From Gemmiger sp. An87 (GTDB lineage Bacteria > Bacillota > Clostridia > Oscillospirales > Ruminococcaceae), in contig NZ_NFHD01000007.1 of NCBI RefSeq assembly GCF_002159185.1, positions 62,001 through 126,000 of the forward strand: a stretch of DNA of 64,000 nt, in the 5' to 3' direction. The number at the start of each line of letters is the position of its first letter. The stretch's first letter is position 1. The notes below the pieces were generated by a model, which was given only the letters and a program-made list of their open reading frames with translations, was not told the DNA's origin and did no database searches. The translations under genes and the position numbers were made by a program. Below are positions 43,706 to 51,574 of the stretch, one piece after another.

Positions 43706-45548
43706 TTGCGAACGCACCTCCAATCTTTACGCCCCGGTTGGCCTCGATCTTCGCCATGGCGCGGTACAGCACCTGGCCGTCCAGCTTGACCTCGATGGGC
43801 TGGCTCACATACAGCTGAGCCGCACCCGCGCCGCCCAGCACGTCCGCCACCGCCTGGCGGATGCTCTCCAGCGGGGCCTCCACGTTGGTGCCCCGCCGCT
43901 GGTCGCCCACCACCGCCAGGAATGGCCGGTTGGCGGGCAGCACCGCGCCCTTTGCCAGTCGGGGAATCTGGTATTCCGGCACCCGGGGCAGGTTCACGCC
44001 GAAGCGCTGGCCGCCGTAGTCCGGCACCCAGGAGGGGATCTCCACCCCGATGCCGTTCAGCCGGTCGATCACCGCGTTCATGCCGCCGGTCAGCGCCCGC
44101 AGCATGGCGTTCACCAGGTCGATGATTCCGTTCACTCCCTGCTTTGCCACGCCGACCATGGTGTCCCACACGCTTTCAAAGATGTCGCTCAGGCCGTGCC
44201 AGGCCCGGTCCCAGTCGCCGGTGAACACGCCGCTCACGAACTCGCACAGCCCGCGCAGCACACCGGCGATGCCGTCCGCCACCTTAGCGATGGTCCCCAG
44301 ACCGTTAAAAAAGCAGTCCACAACATACTGCACCGCCCCGGCCACCAGCGGCGCGAAGGTATCGGTGATGTTCTGCAAAAGCGGCAGAAGGGCCTCGGTC
44401 CACAAAATGGCGATCAGCTCCATCACCGCGCCGAACAAAAGGGTCAGGTTTTCCCACAAAGGGGCCAGATGCTCCTCCCACAGCTCCTGCAGCCGGGCCA
44501 TCAGCTCATCCAGCACCGGGCGGAGCAGCTCGTAATAGAGCGTCTGCACCCAGTTCCGCAGCTGCTCAAAGCCCTGGGCCAGCCGGTCCAGAATGGGCTG
44601 GCCGTACACCGCCCAGGCCTCGCTCACCGCGGCCAGCATATCCTGCACCACCTGCTGCAAAAATCCCAGCAGCGGCATCAGATAATTCTGGATGGCGTCG
44701 CCCACCAGCTGGCAGCCCAGCGAGAAGTTCTGGGCGAACTGCTCCAGAAAAAGCTCGCCCACCGCGCCCACGATGGGGGCGAAGGTCTCGGAAAAGGCGT
44801 TCACGATATTGGGGATGAACTCCCCCAGCAGATACTCCCCCAGCGGGCGCAGGGCGGTGTCCCACAATTCCAGGGCGCTGTCCCGGATGAGGGCCCAGGC
44901 GCTCTGGGCGGCCCGGGCCAGCTGACCGAAGGCCTTGCCCCAGGCCGCGATGCTTGGGGCGAACAGTCGGTTCACTTCGTCCAGCACCGGGCGGAGCAGG
45001 TTCACAAGGCCGATCCATTTTTTCCGGGCCTCGTCCACCTCTTCGCCCGCCGTGCCGCCGGTGCTGCTGCCGGAAGAGGAGCCGCCCCCGCTGCCCGCCT
45101 GCTGCTGCACCAGGTTCAGCTCGTCGATACCCAGCACCGTGCGGGCCACTGCTTTGGCGGCTGCCTTGGTGCTTTTGGTCAGGGTCTGCTGGCCCTTGGC
45201 GGCGGCCCGGCTGCTTTGGGCCAGCGCGTCGGCCGAATCGGCCCCGTCGCCGAACAGCAGCCAGTTCACTCCCTCGCCGATTTTGCGCAGCCCCTCGGCA
45301 AAGCCTGCCAGCACCTGCCCCAGCCCGCCCAGCTGCCCCTGCATCACCTGCAACAGCTGCCCGGCGCTGGTTGCGGCCTCGTCCTGCGCGGCCTTCACCT
45401 GCTGCCAGGCCAGCCGAAGCGCGGCGGATTGGTCCAGCCCCAATTTTCGATAATCCGCCGCCAGCTTCATCACGGTGCTTCGGGTATCCCGCTCTGCCTG
45501 CTTGGCATCGCCCACCAGCAGGTCCAGCCAGGTCGTTTGCTTGTCCAT
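43695..45548 (-). CDS. Phage tail tape measure protein
   Basis: A 617-residue protein of mostly long helices. It has hydrophobic stretches around residues 360-460 (GAVMELIAILWTEALLPLLQ) and a Gly/Ser-rich break near residue 150 (GSGGGSSSGSSTGG). The C-terminus (RLAKGAVLPANRPFLAVVGD) is the conserved ending of many siphovirus tape measures. The length suggests a tail of roughly 90 nm if the usual 0.15 nm per residue holds. AAAGGAGGG precedes the ATG. Its gene follows the two chaperone genes. Confidence 0.93.
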   Translation of the reverse strand: MDKQTTWLDLLVGDAKQAERDTRSTVMKLAADYRKLGLDQSAALRLAWQQVKAAQDEAATSAGQLLQVMQGQLGGLGQVLAGFAEGLRKIGEGVNWLLFGDGADSADALAQSSRAAAKGQQTLTKSTKAAAKAVARTVLGIDELNLVQQQAGSGGGSSSGSSTGGTAGEEVDEARKKWIGLVNLLRPVLDEVNRLFAPSIAAWGKAFGQLARAAQSAWALIRDSALELWDTALRPLGEYLLGEFIPNIVNAFSETFAPIVGAVGELFLEQFAQNFSLGCQLVGDAIQNYLMPLLGFLQQVVQDMLAAVSEAWAVYGQPILDRLAQGFEQLRNWVQTLYYELLRPVLDELMARLQELWEEHLAPLWENLTLLFGAVMELIAILWTEALLPLLQNITDTFAPLVAGAVQYVVDCFFNGLGTIAKVADGIAGVLRGLCEFVSGVFTGDWDRAWHGLSDIFESVWDTMVGVAKQGVNGIIDLVNAMLRALTGGMNAVIDRLNGIGVEIPSWVPDYGGQRFGVNLPRVPEYQIPRLAKGAVLPANRPFLAVVGDQRRGTNVEAPLESIRQAVADVLGGAGAAQLYVSQPIEVKLDGQVLYRAMAKIEANRGVKIGGAFANAY

Positions 45549-45564
45549 TCGTTTCCCTCCTTTC

Positions 45565-46128
45565 TCAATCCTTTAGCAGCCGGTTCAGCCGCTCCCGCTC
45601 GGCCAGCTCCTCAGAGGTGTAGCGGGGCTTCAGGTCCACCCGGGCCCGGTTGCGCTGATAAAATTCCCGCTCCCAGCCCTCCAGCTTTTTGCCCCGGCGC
45701 AGCTTGTCCCGAATGGCCACCACGGCGGACAGCTGCCCCTCCCCGATGGCCCCGAACCAGGCCAGGAAGGTCCACCAGTGCACGAAGGGCAGCGCCCGGA
45801 TCTCGCACCCGGCCGCCTTGTTCACGTCCGCCACGATCAGGGGCAGATCCTGCTGCCAGTCCAGCAGCCGGGGACCGGCGGGGCCGCTGTCCTCTTCGCC
45901 GCCCGCCAGAAACCGGAGCATGGCCTCCATGGCCTGCCCGCGCAGCGCCGGGGGCAAAGCGGCAAACTTCCGGTAAAACACCCCCATGGCCAGAAAGGCC
46001 CGCGCCTCGGGCGGCTCGTCGGCATCGTCCAGCAGGCGGATGACCTCCAGCACCTCCCGGAAGTCCGCCCGGATGGGCTCGCTGCGCCCGGCGATCTCCA
46101 GCGCCTCGGGCAGGTCCCAGCCGGTCAC
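45565..46128 (-). CDS. Phage Gp15-type tail assembly chaperone
   Basis: A 187-residue protein of the Gp15 family: WDLPEALEIAGRSEPIRADF at the start and FVHWWTFLAWFGAIGEGQLS in the middle, typical of this second chaperone gene before the tape measure. It starts at GTG, with the GTGA overlapping the previous stop and AGGAGG seven bases upstream. I see no slippery sequence that would make a fused product. Confidence 0.83.
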   Translation of the reverse strand: MTGWDLPEALEIAGRSEPIRADFREVLEVIRLLDDADEPPEARAFLAMGVFYRKFAALPPALRGQAMEAMLRFLAGGEEDSGPAGPRLLDWQQDLPLIVADVNKAAGCEIRALPFVHWWTFLAWFGAIGEGQLSAVVAIRDKLRRGKKLEGWEREFYQRNRARVDLKPRYTSEELAERERLNRLLKD

Positions 46129-46574
46129 CGGGCCGCCTCCTGACGGGCTGCCTCCCGGGCATCCGCGGCGGCGGCAAGGGCTTGGGCCTTCGCGTTCAGA
46201 AAGGCCTCGGCCCCGGCCTGCACCTGGGGCTGCAGCGCCGCGAACAGATTGGTCACCACCCGCTCGCCGTTGGCGGCCACCGCCATCAGGTTCACGCCGC
46301 CCAGCAGCCGGTCGAAGTCGTTTTCCTCGCCGAACACCCAGGCCAGCACCTCCTTCACCGACCAGTCGGCCTTTGCCAGCAGCTCCAGCGCCTTCTGGCC
46401 GGTGGCCTGAGCCGCGCGGCCCTCCTCGGCCATTTCCTGTTCAATGGCGGAGATCCGGTCCGCCGCCTGCAAAAACCGGCTGTACACGTTGGGGTCGCTG
46501 GGGTTGAAGCGCAGCACCCCGCCGCCGTTGATCCGATATTCCCGCACGCCGGTGTCGATGTTCAATTCCTGCAT
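46125..46574 (-). CDS. Phage tail assembly chaperone
   Basis: A 149-residue helical protein (QELNIDTGVREYRINGGGVL start, then FNPSDPNVYSRFLQAADRI) in the place of the first tail assembly chaperone between tail tube and Gp15. It has an Ala/Arg/Glu-rich C-terminal helix. I start at the ATG at 46574 with GGGAGGAA upstream, not at the earlier start, which lies in the terminator. It is separated from the tail tube gene by a strong terminator. Confidence 0.75.
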   Translation of the reverse strand: MQELNIDTGVREYRINGGGVLRFNPSDPNVYSRFLQAADRISAIEQEMAEEGRAAQATGQKALELLAKADWSVKEVLAWVFGEENDFDRLLGGVNLMAVAANGERVVTNLFAALQPQVQAGAEAFLNAKAQALAAAADAREAARQEAAR

Positions 46575-46602
46575 TTGTATTCCTCCCTGTTCTGCATTGC
46601 TG

Positions 46603-46641
46603 TAAAAAACCGCCCGGGCCACTGCTTCCCGGCCCGGGCGG
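46603..46641 (-). terminator. Intra-operon terminator after the major tail protein gene
   Basis: Minus-strand perfect 11-bp stem (CCGCCCGGGCC with GGCCCGGGCGG), ten-base loop and TTTTTT. It likely lowers chaperone expression relative to the tail tube. Confidence 0.92.
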
Positions 46642-46655
46642 AGTGATTGAACGGC

Positions 46656-47162
46656 TTACTCCTCGGCCGGGGTAAAGGTCTTGGTGTCCGCCTTGAAGTG
46701 GCCCTTCACCGGCGCGCCCTTGTAATGGATGTTGAAGGGGATCTGGTAGCCATTGGCGTCGCCGCCGTAGCTGCTCACCTCGATGACCGCGTCGTCCTTC
46801 ACGGCGGGGAAGCCGCTTTCCGGGTCCTCCTCTTCCCACATGTGCACCTCCACCACGGTGGTGTTGCAGCCGTCCAGGACCTTGCAATCGTCCACGATGC
46901 CCTGCAGCCGCTCGAACAGGGGGTCACCCACCACCGCGTAGTAGGTCTCCACGCTGCCGCTCTTCTCGTAGCTGGTCACCAGGGTGGTGCTTTCCCCCAG
47001 AATGTTGCGGGTCTTTTCCACGTTGGCGCTCAGCTCGGGGCTGTACTCCTCCAGGTCCTTGCCCAGCCGCACATAGTTGGGGCTGCCCTCCAGCGCGCCG
47101 GGCTCGGCGGCGTCGATGTAGTGGGCCATCCACTTGCGCTCAATCTTCTTGTTCTTCTCCAT
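46656..47162 (-). CDS. Major tail (tube) protein
   Basis: A 168-residue protein (EKNKKIERKWMAHYIDAAEP start) between tail terminator and chaperones. It is acidic and beta-rich and ends VKGHFKADTKTFTPAEE, fitting the tail tube proteins of siphoviruses. AAAGGAGA precedes the ATG. The very strong terminator after it fits a highly expressed gene. Confidence 0.83.
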   Translation of the reverse strand: MEKNKKIERKWMAHYIDAAEPGALEGSPNYVRLGKDLEEYSPELSANVEKTRNILGESTTLVTSYEKSGSVETYYAVVGDPLFERLQGIVDDCKVLDGCNTTVVEVHMWEEEDPESGFPAVKDDAVIEVSSYGGDANGYQIPFNIHYKGAPVKGHFKADTKTFTPAEE

Positions 47163-47598
47163 CTGTTTCTCCTTTCAGTTCGGTGATGTGTTCCGCCACC
47201 AGCTCCAGCCGGTAGCGGGCAAGGCCATCCGGCCCGGCCTGCTGCAGCCCGGCTCCCATGGCCCGCAGGCTCTGGCGGCCGGATTCAAAAAGCAGGGGCA
47301 CCCGGCCCCGGGCGTTCTGGGTGTTCACCCAGTCCTGCAACGCCAGCACCAGAGCCGCGTTGTGCAGCCCCGCGCCGGGGTCGCCCACCGGCTTTTCCAG
47401 CCGCAGCTCCAGCCAGAACCGGTAGCTGGTGGAAAGCCGGCCCCCGCCCAGGATGTCCCCCTGAAAACTGCTCTCGGACGCGCCGCCCGGCCGCAGCGAC
47501 ACCGAGCCCCCCGCCAGGTCCAGCCCGTCGATGGCAATTTGCGGTGTGCTGTCCCAGCCGGGCCAGCCTTCCAGCCATTCGCGCAGCTGTTCCAGCAT
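47140..47598 (-). CDS. Phage tail terminator/minor capsid-like protein
   Basis: A 152-residue protein (LEQLREWLEGWPGWDSTPQI start) with LEKPVGDPGAGLHNAALVLA in the middle, resembling the small tail terminator family in this gene order. The ATG at 47598 is preceded by AAAGGAGG at eight bases; the longer in-frame ORF reaches back into the previous gene and is not used. Its end overlaps the start of the tail tube gene by 23 bases. Confidence 0.65.
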   Translation of the reverse strand: MLEQLREWLEGWPGWDSTPQIAIDGLDLAGGSVSLRPGGASESSFQGDILGGGRLSTSYRFWLELRLEKPVGDPGAGLHNAALVLALQDWVNTQNARGRVPLLFESGRQSLRAMGAGLQQAGPDGLARYRLELVAEHITELKGETDGEEQED

Positions 47599-47612
47599 GC
47601 TGTTTCCCTCCT

Positions 47613-48056
47613 TTACCATTTTTTGTACCATTCGGTCTGGGCCTCCACATGGCGCACCCGGCCGCCCAGCCGCTTGGCCGCCACCTCGCGGATCACCGCA
47701 AGGCCCGGCACCGCCGCGGGCACAAAGGCGCGCCACTGGTCCGCCGTCTCGATTTCCGGGCCCTCGCCGGGCAGCACCCGGTCCCCCGGCTCCAGCGAAA
47801 ACCAGTTCTCCCCCGGCTGCGCACCCTCGCCGCCGGGCCGCCAGACGGGCCACTGCCCGCCGCAGGGCGCCAGCAGAAAGCAGTACCGCTGGCCGGTGGC
47901 CCCTATGGCATCCGCCCCGCCGGAATCCCGCTCATCCAGATAGACTCCTTTCAGCACCGTGCGGCGGCAGGAAAATTCCGGCCGGAACACCGCGTGATAC
48001 ACCGTGGCGGTGTGGGTGCAGAAGCGGTAGTCCGGCAAGCCCCCGGTCAGCCGCAT
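47613..48056 (-). CDS. Phage head closure or neck protein (tentative)
   Basis: A 147-residue protein with a beta-rich middle (YLDERDSGGADAIGATGQRY, then CGGQWPVWRPGG and EPGDRVLPGEG), in the position of the stopper or head closure protein. The ATG overlaps the connector gene's end by ten bases, with GGGGGTGG before it. I do not recognise the family with certainty. Confidence 0.6.
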   Translation of the reverse strand: MRLTGGLPDYRFCTHTATVYHAVFRPEFSCRRTVLKGVYLDERDSGGADAIGATGQRYCFLLAPCGGQWPVWRPGGEGAQPGENWFSLEPGDRVLPGEGPEIETADQWRAFVPAAVPGLAVIREVAAKRLGGRVRHVEAQTEWYKKW

Positions 48057-48409
48057 GCCGCCACCCCCTGTTCATCCCGCCGGATGTCCAGATACAGCCC
48101 GGCGCAGCGGTAGAGCTCCCGACTTTTGGCGGCGGGGCTTACATCCGGCGCGGGGGCGGCGCTGGTCTGGCTCAGGCTGCCCAGCTGCATCCCGGCCAGC
48201 ACACCGCCGTTTTCCGCCGCTTCATAAAAGTGGATCGCCTCGGCCATGGCGCACACCGCCAGGGCCTCACTGTTTTCCTCCGGGGCCGTTACCCGGTAGA
48301 TGCGCTTATAGCGCCCCAGCTGAGCCGCGGCGGCTCGCTCGGCCGCCGCGAACTCCTGCTCGGTCATCTCACCGGCCCAAACGTCCCGGTAAAATGCGTA
48401 CTCCACCAT
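48047..48409 (-). CDS. Phage head-tail connector, gp6-like
   Basis: A 120-residue mostly helical protein (EYAFYRDVWAGEMTEQEFAA) with the connector-like repeated helices AVCAMAEAIHFYEAAENGGV and a C-terminal SRELYRCAGLYLDIRRDEQG. Position directly after the capsid gene supports an adaptor role. No good ribosome-binding site is visible, so it may be translationally coupled to the capsid gene, which ends five bases before its start. Confidence 0.7.
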   Translation of the reverse strand: MVEYAFYRDVWAGEMTEQEFAAAERAAAAQLGRYKRIYRVTAPEENSEALAVCAMAEAIHFYEAAENGGVLAGMQLGSLSQTSAAPAPDVSPAAKSRELYRCAGLYLDIRRDEQGVAACG

Positions 48410-48413
48410 AGGC

Positions 48414-49286
48414 TCAGGCGGACTTGTGGCTGGCGTACACGCCGGCCAGCTTGTTTTTGTACACGTCGGCCACGCCCACGTTGCGGTAGCCGTACTTGTA
48501 GGCGTCCGCCTCCTGGTTCTGGTCGGGGGTCACGATCTTGGGAGCCACGTGCTTTTCAAACTGGATCAGGGCGGGCTTGTGGATGACCATGAAGTTCAGC
48601 TCCTTGCCGCCTTCTGCCTTGGCGTAGCCGCCCGCCTCCTGGCCGCCGGTGTGGCCGTCCTTCTGGTCGATGGCGGTGTAGAAGCGGGTCTGGGGCACCA
48701 GGGTCTTGCTGGCAAAGCGGGACAGAATCTCCCGGCTCTTGGTGGTGTCCAGATCGGCGATCATGCCGTCCAGGGTGGGGGTGATGAAAAGATGGCGGTC
48801 CTCCATGGGCACCTCGGCCTCGTCCATGGCGTTGGTGGCAACGCGCAGAGCGGCCAGCACCGCCGCGCCGTCATCGAGGGCTTCCTCCTTCTGGGTCACG
48901 CCCTCCTTGGAGGCGTAGCTGGCGAAGCGGAAGGCATCCAGCTCGGGGGCCACCTTGGTGCGGATGAACTCGCCCGCCAGACGGCCGAAGGCGATGCCGG
49001 CGCTGTCCACGTCGTCCATGTTGTCCACGGTGAACATGCGGCCCCGGTCGAAGTTGCACTTCACGGTCTCATTGGTCAGGGTCACGTCGCCGGACACATA
49101 ACCGCTGTTGCGGTCGTAGTCGCCCAGACCCTGCAGCTCGATCATGGGGATGATCAGCTCGTTGGCGTTGGCGCCCTGGCGTACCAGCTCCTCAGGGCCG
49201 TCCAGCTTGGCAGTGAGGGACACGGTGCGGTACACCTCATCCAGCAGAGGGATGAATTTGCCTGCGGTGGTAATCTTGTTAGCCAT
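48414..49286 (-). CDS. Major capsid protein
   Basis: A 290-residue protein starting ANKITTAGKFIPLLDEVYRT and ending NVGVADVYKNKLAGVYASHK. It follows the scaffold gene, and the segment TLTNETVKCNFDRGRMFTVD resembles the strand pattern of HK97-fold capsid proteins without a cleaved N-terminal delta domain. No prohead protease gene is present, which fits a separate scaffold. AAGGAGG lies ten bases before the ATG; a 40-base AT-rich stretch upstream (49290-49330) could hold a promoter but no convincing boxes are seen. Confidence 0.88.
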   Translation of the reverse strand: MANKITTAGKFIPLLDEVYRTVSLTAKLDGPEELVRQGANANELIIPMIELQGLGDYDRNSGYVSGDVTLTNETVKCNFDRGRMFTVDNMDDVDSAGIAFGRLAGEFIRTKVAPELDAFRFASYASKEGVTQKEEALDDGAAVLAALRVATNAMDEAEVPMEDRHLFITPTLDGMIADLDTTKSREILSRFASKTLVPQTRFYTAIDQKDGHTGGQEAGGYAKAEGGKELNFMVIHKPALIQFEKHVAPKIVTPDQNQEADAYKYGYRNVGVADVYKNKLAGVYASHKSA

Positions 49287-49387
49287 AGTATATTTTCCTC
49301 CTTGATATATACAAATCGTTTATTCAGCACTTGATAAAACAGCGGGGCAAAAACGCGGGAGGCCCCCGGGGCCCCGGTGTTCTCCGG

Positions 49388-49879
49388 TCAGACACGGCCC
49401 AGCCCGAAGGCCCGGCGCAGCACCTCATCCGGCTCGCCGCCGGGCGCGCCGGCACCGGTGCCCGCCGCGTAGGAGGGCGGGGTGATGCCGCCGAAGAGAT
49501 AGCCGTTTTCCTGCTCCAGCTGCTCCAGTGCGGCAGCGATGGCTCCCTCCGGGTCGGCGCTGGTGCGCAGGCTGTCCAGGTCCAGCAGGGCCCGGATGGC
49601 CTTTTCGCTGCGCCCGCCCGCCTTGCCGATGGCGGTGTTCAGCGCCGCGTCAAAGCGGGCCGTTGCCACCTGCTCCTCCGCCGATTTGCGGGCCTGCTCG
49701 GCCTGCTGCTTCCAGTCGGTGGCCTGGGCGCGGGCGGTCTCCAGCTCGGTCTTCCATTTGGCCTGCCGGGTGTCCAGCTCCTCCCTGTTCACAAAGCGCT
49801 GGGCCAGCGCGGCGGTCAGCGATTCCTCCAGCTGGGGGGTGTAGGCCTCGCCCAGCAGCTCCTTCAGCCATTCCTGCAT
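49388..49879 (-). CDS. Phage scaffold protein (GP20-like)
   Basis: A 163-residue, highly helical protein. It begins QEWLKELLGEAYTPQLEESL, continues as a coiled coil (TRQAKWKTELETARAQATDW) and ends in a flexible Gly/Ala-rich tail. This is the form of minor structural GP20-type scaffolds that direct capsid assembly. AAAGGAGA precedes the ATG at 49879; an upstream in-frame region is inside the terminator. It sits between portal and capsid. Confidence 0.82.
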   Translation of the reverse strand: MQEWLKELLGEAYTPQLEESLTAALAQRFVNREELDTRQAKWKTELETARAQATDWKQQAEQARKSAEEQVATARFDAALNTAIGKAGGRSEKAIRALLDLDSLRTSADPEGAIAAALEQLEQENGYLFGGITPPSYAAGTGAGAPGGEPDEVLRRAFGLGRV

Positions 49880-49919
49880 TTTGTTCTTCTCCTTTCCTGT
49901 TCCGTTGGGTTTTGGGCAA

Positions 49920-49964
49920 AACAAAAGGCTCGCCGCCCCTTGCGGGGCCACAAGCCTTTTTTCA
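49920..49964 (-). terminator. Intra-operon terminator-like hairpin after the portal gene
   Basis: Minus-strand hairpin with AAGGCT and GGCCCC arms (GGCCCCgcaaGGGGC core) followed by TTGTTTTG. It is roughly symmetric, so it could also stop rightward reads. Confidence 0.7.
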
Positions 49965-51338
49965 TGAGTTGTTCGGGGTCTTTTTTTCGGGCATCAGCCG
50001 CTGCCGCACCCGGGCCAGGTCCTCGTCGGTCTCCCAGGGCAGACTGTATTTCCAGGCCAGGGCGATCTCCGGCTTCAGCAGACCGGCGTTCACCAGCTGC
50101 AGGGTGTCGGCCCATTCCCTGTCCTTATCGAACAGAACGCCGTTGCCCCAGTCGATGCGCACCGCCCGCGCCGGGTCCGGCTGGAAGGCGCCGGGAATCC
50201 GGTACAGCCTGCCCAGCCTGCCGCAGAGGGCCACCGCCCGGCGCACCGCGCTCTCCCACAGCTGCTGCAGCTCCTGGATGGTCAGGCTGTAGTCGCCCTG
50301 GCTGCTGGTCACCTCGGTGGCGGTGCGCTGTGCGGCCTCCACCTCGCCCAGAATACCGCGCTTTAAGCCGATCAGGCTTTCCAGATTGCGCAGGTACTCC
50401 CGCTTGCGGGCCAGAAAGCTCTCCTGCCGCAGGGCGGGGGCGAACACGGTCACGCCGGTGTTGGCGATGTCGTCGTCGATGCCCACGAAGAGGCCGGGCG
50501 GCAGCACCGGACGGCCGTTCTTGCGCTTGTCCAGCAGGTCCGCCGAGGCGAACACCCGGCTTTCGCCGTGGTCAAACTCCCGGTCCAGCTGGCGCTCGTT
50601 CCGGTTGATGTTGTGGATCAGCCCCGCCGCCGCGGCGTAAACGCTCACCGGGTCGGCGCTGCCGTCCACGCAGTTTTCCAGCGGCAGGCGCAGGCTCACA
50701 AGGCCGAGACCGCCCACGTCTCCCACCACCGCCTTCGGCTCCAGCGCCGCGTACCGGGGCAGGACGGAAAGGCTCACCGGCGTGCCGATGCTCTGGCCGT
50801 CCCAGCTGCAAAAGAGCTTGTTCTCGATCACCAGACGGCCCGCCTCGTCCAGGCTGCGGCGCTCCAAGAGGGTATAAAACTTGCCGTTTTCCATGGTCAG
50901 CTCCGCGCTGCCCAGGGCGGTGGCCTCGCCGTCCGGCGAGCGGCCCAGCACCGTGACCATGTCCCGCCGCATCACCGAAAAAGCAAAGCCCCCGGCCACC
51001 GGCACCGGCTTGAGCCAGGCCTCGCCCCCGATCAGGGCCAGCTGCATGGCCTTGCGGCGCACTGCATCCAGCCCGGCCAGCACCCCGGCCACAAAGGGCT
51101 CGCCCCCGTCGGCGGCGGCCCGGTACTCGGCAAAGCAGCTGCGGCTCAGCTTGCTCACCACCGTGTAGGGCAGCCGCTGGCAGGGGTCCTCCTCGTCGGT
51201 CACCTCCCGGTCAAAGTAAAGGCGGAACCAGTCCTCAATGGCGGCGTTCATGGCGGCGGTGGTGCAGTCCCGCGCGCCGGGGTAGGCCTGGGCAAAGCTA
51301 CTGATCTGCCGCCCCAGGGCGGCGCCGAACACGCTCAT
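49962..51338 (-). CDS. Phage portal protein (SPP1 gp6-like)
   Basis: A 458-residue protein. It begins SVFGAALGRQISSFAQAYPG and has the long-helix segment EYLRNLESLIGLKRGILGEV followed by EVTSSQGDYSLTIQELQQLW, typical of SPP1-type portals, which form the dodecameric DNA gate. The ATG at 51338 overlaps the previous stop (ATGA) and has GGTGGAGGA upstream. A longer in-frame ORF covers the small coiled-coil gene in another frame and is not used. No minor head protein gene follows. Confidence 0.9.
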   Translation of the reverse strand: MSVFGAALGRQISSFAQAYPGARDCTTAAMNAAIEDWFRLYFDREVTDEEDPCQRLPYTVVSKLSRSCFAEYRAAADGGEPFVAGVLAGLDAVRRKAMQLALIGGEAWLKPVPVAGGFAFSVMRRDMVTVLGRSPDGEATALGSAELTMENGKFYTLLERRSLDEAGRLVIENKLFCSWDGQSIGTPVSLSVLPRYAALEPKAVVGDVGGLGLVSLRLPLENCVDGSADPVSVYAAAAGLIHNINRNERQLDREFDHGESRVFASADLLDKRKNGRPVLPPGLFVGIDDDIANTGVTVFAPALRQESFLARKREYLRNLESLIGLKRGILGEVEAAQRTATEVTSSQGDYSLTIQELQQLWESAVRRAVALCGRLGRLYRIPGAFQPDPARAVRIDWGNGVLFDKDREWADTLQLVNAGLLKPEIALAWKYSLPWETDEDLARVRQRLMPEKKTPNNS

Positions 51339-51541
51339 TCCTCCACCTCCCAGCTGCGGGCAGCCAGCCGGTTGCGGGCCCGCACCCCGGCCTGCATGCC
51401 CTGGATGTAGGCCTCCAGCCGCTCGATCTCCCGGTCCTTCCGTTCCAGCTGGCTGCGCAGTGCCGCGTTCTCCCGCAGCAGCTGGTCCCGCGCCCACTCG
51501 GGCAGAAAGCGCCGCCAGAACCATTCCTTCATTTTGCGCAT
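51335..51541 (-). CDS. Small coiled-coil phage protein
   Basis: A 68-residue basic, helical protein (KEWFWRRFLPEWARDQLLRE, then SQLERKDREIERLEAYIQG). AAAGGAG stands at seven to nine bases before the ATG and its stop overlaps the portal start by ATGA, so it looks expressed and coupled. Function unknown; small ORFs here could assist portal or terminase. Confidence 0.6.
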   Translation of the reverse strand: MRKMKEWFWRRFLPEWARDQLLRENAALRSQLERKDREIERLEAYIQGMQAGVRARNRLAARSWEVEE

Positions 51542-51574
51542 TTGTTCTCTCCTTTCCTGTTTTTCCGGCGCGGC

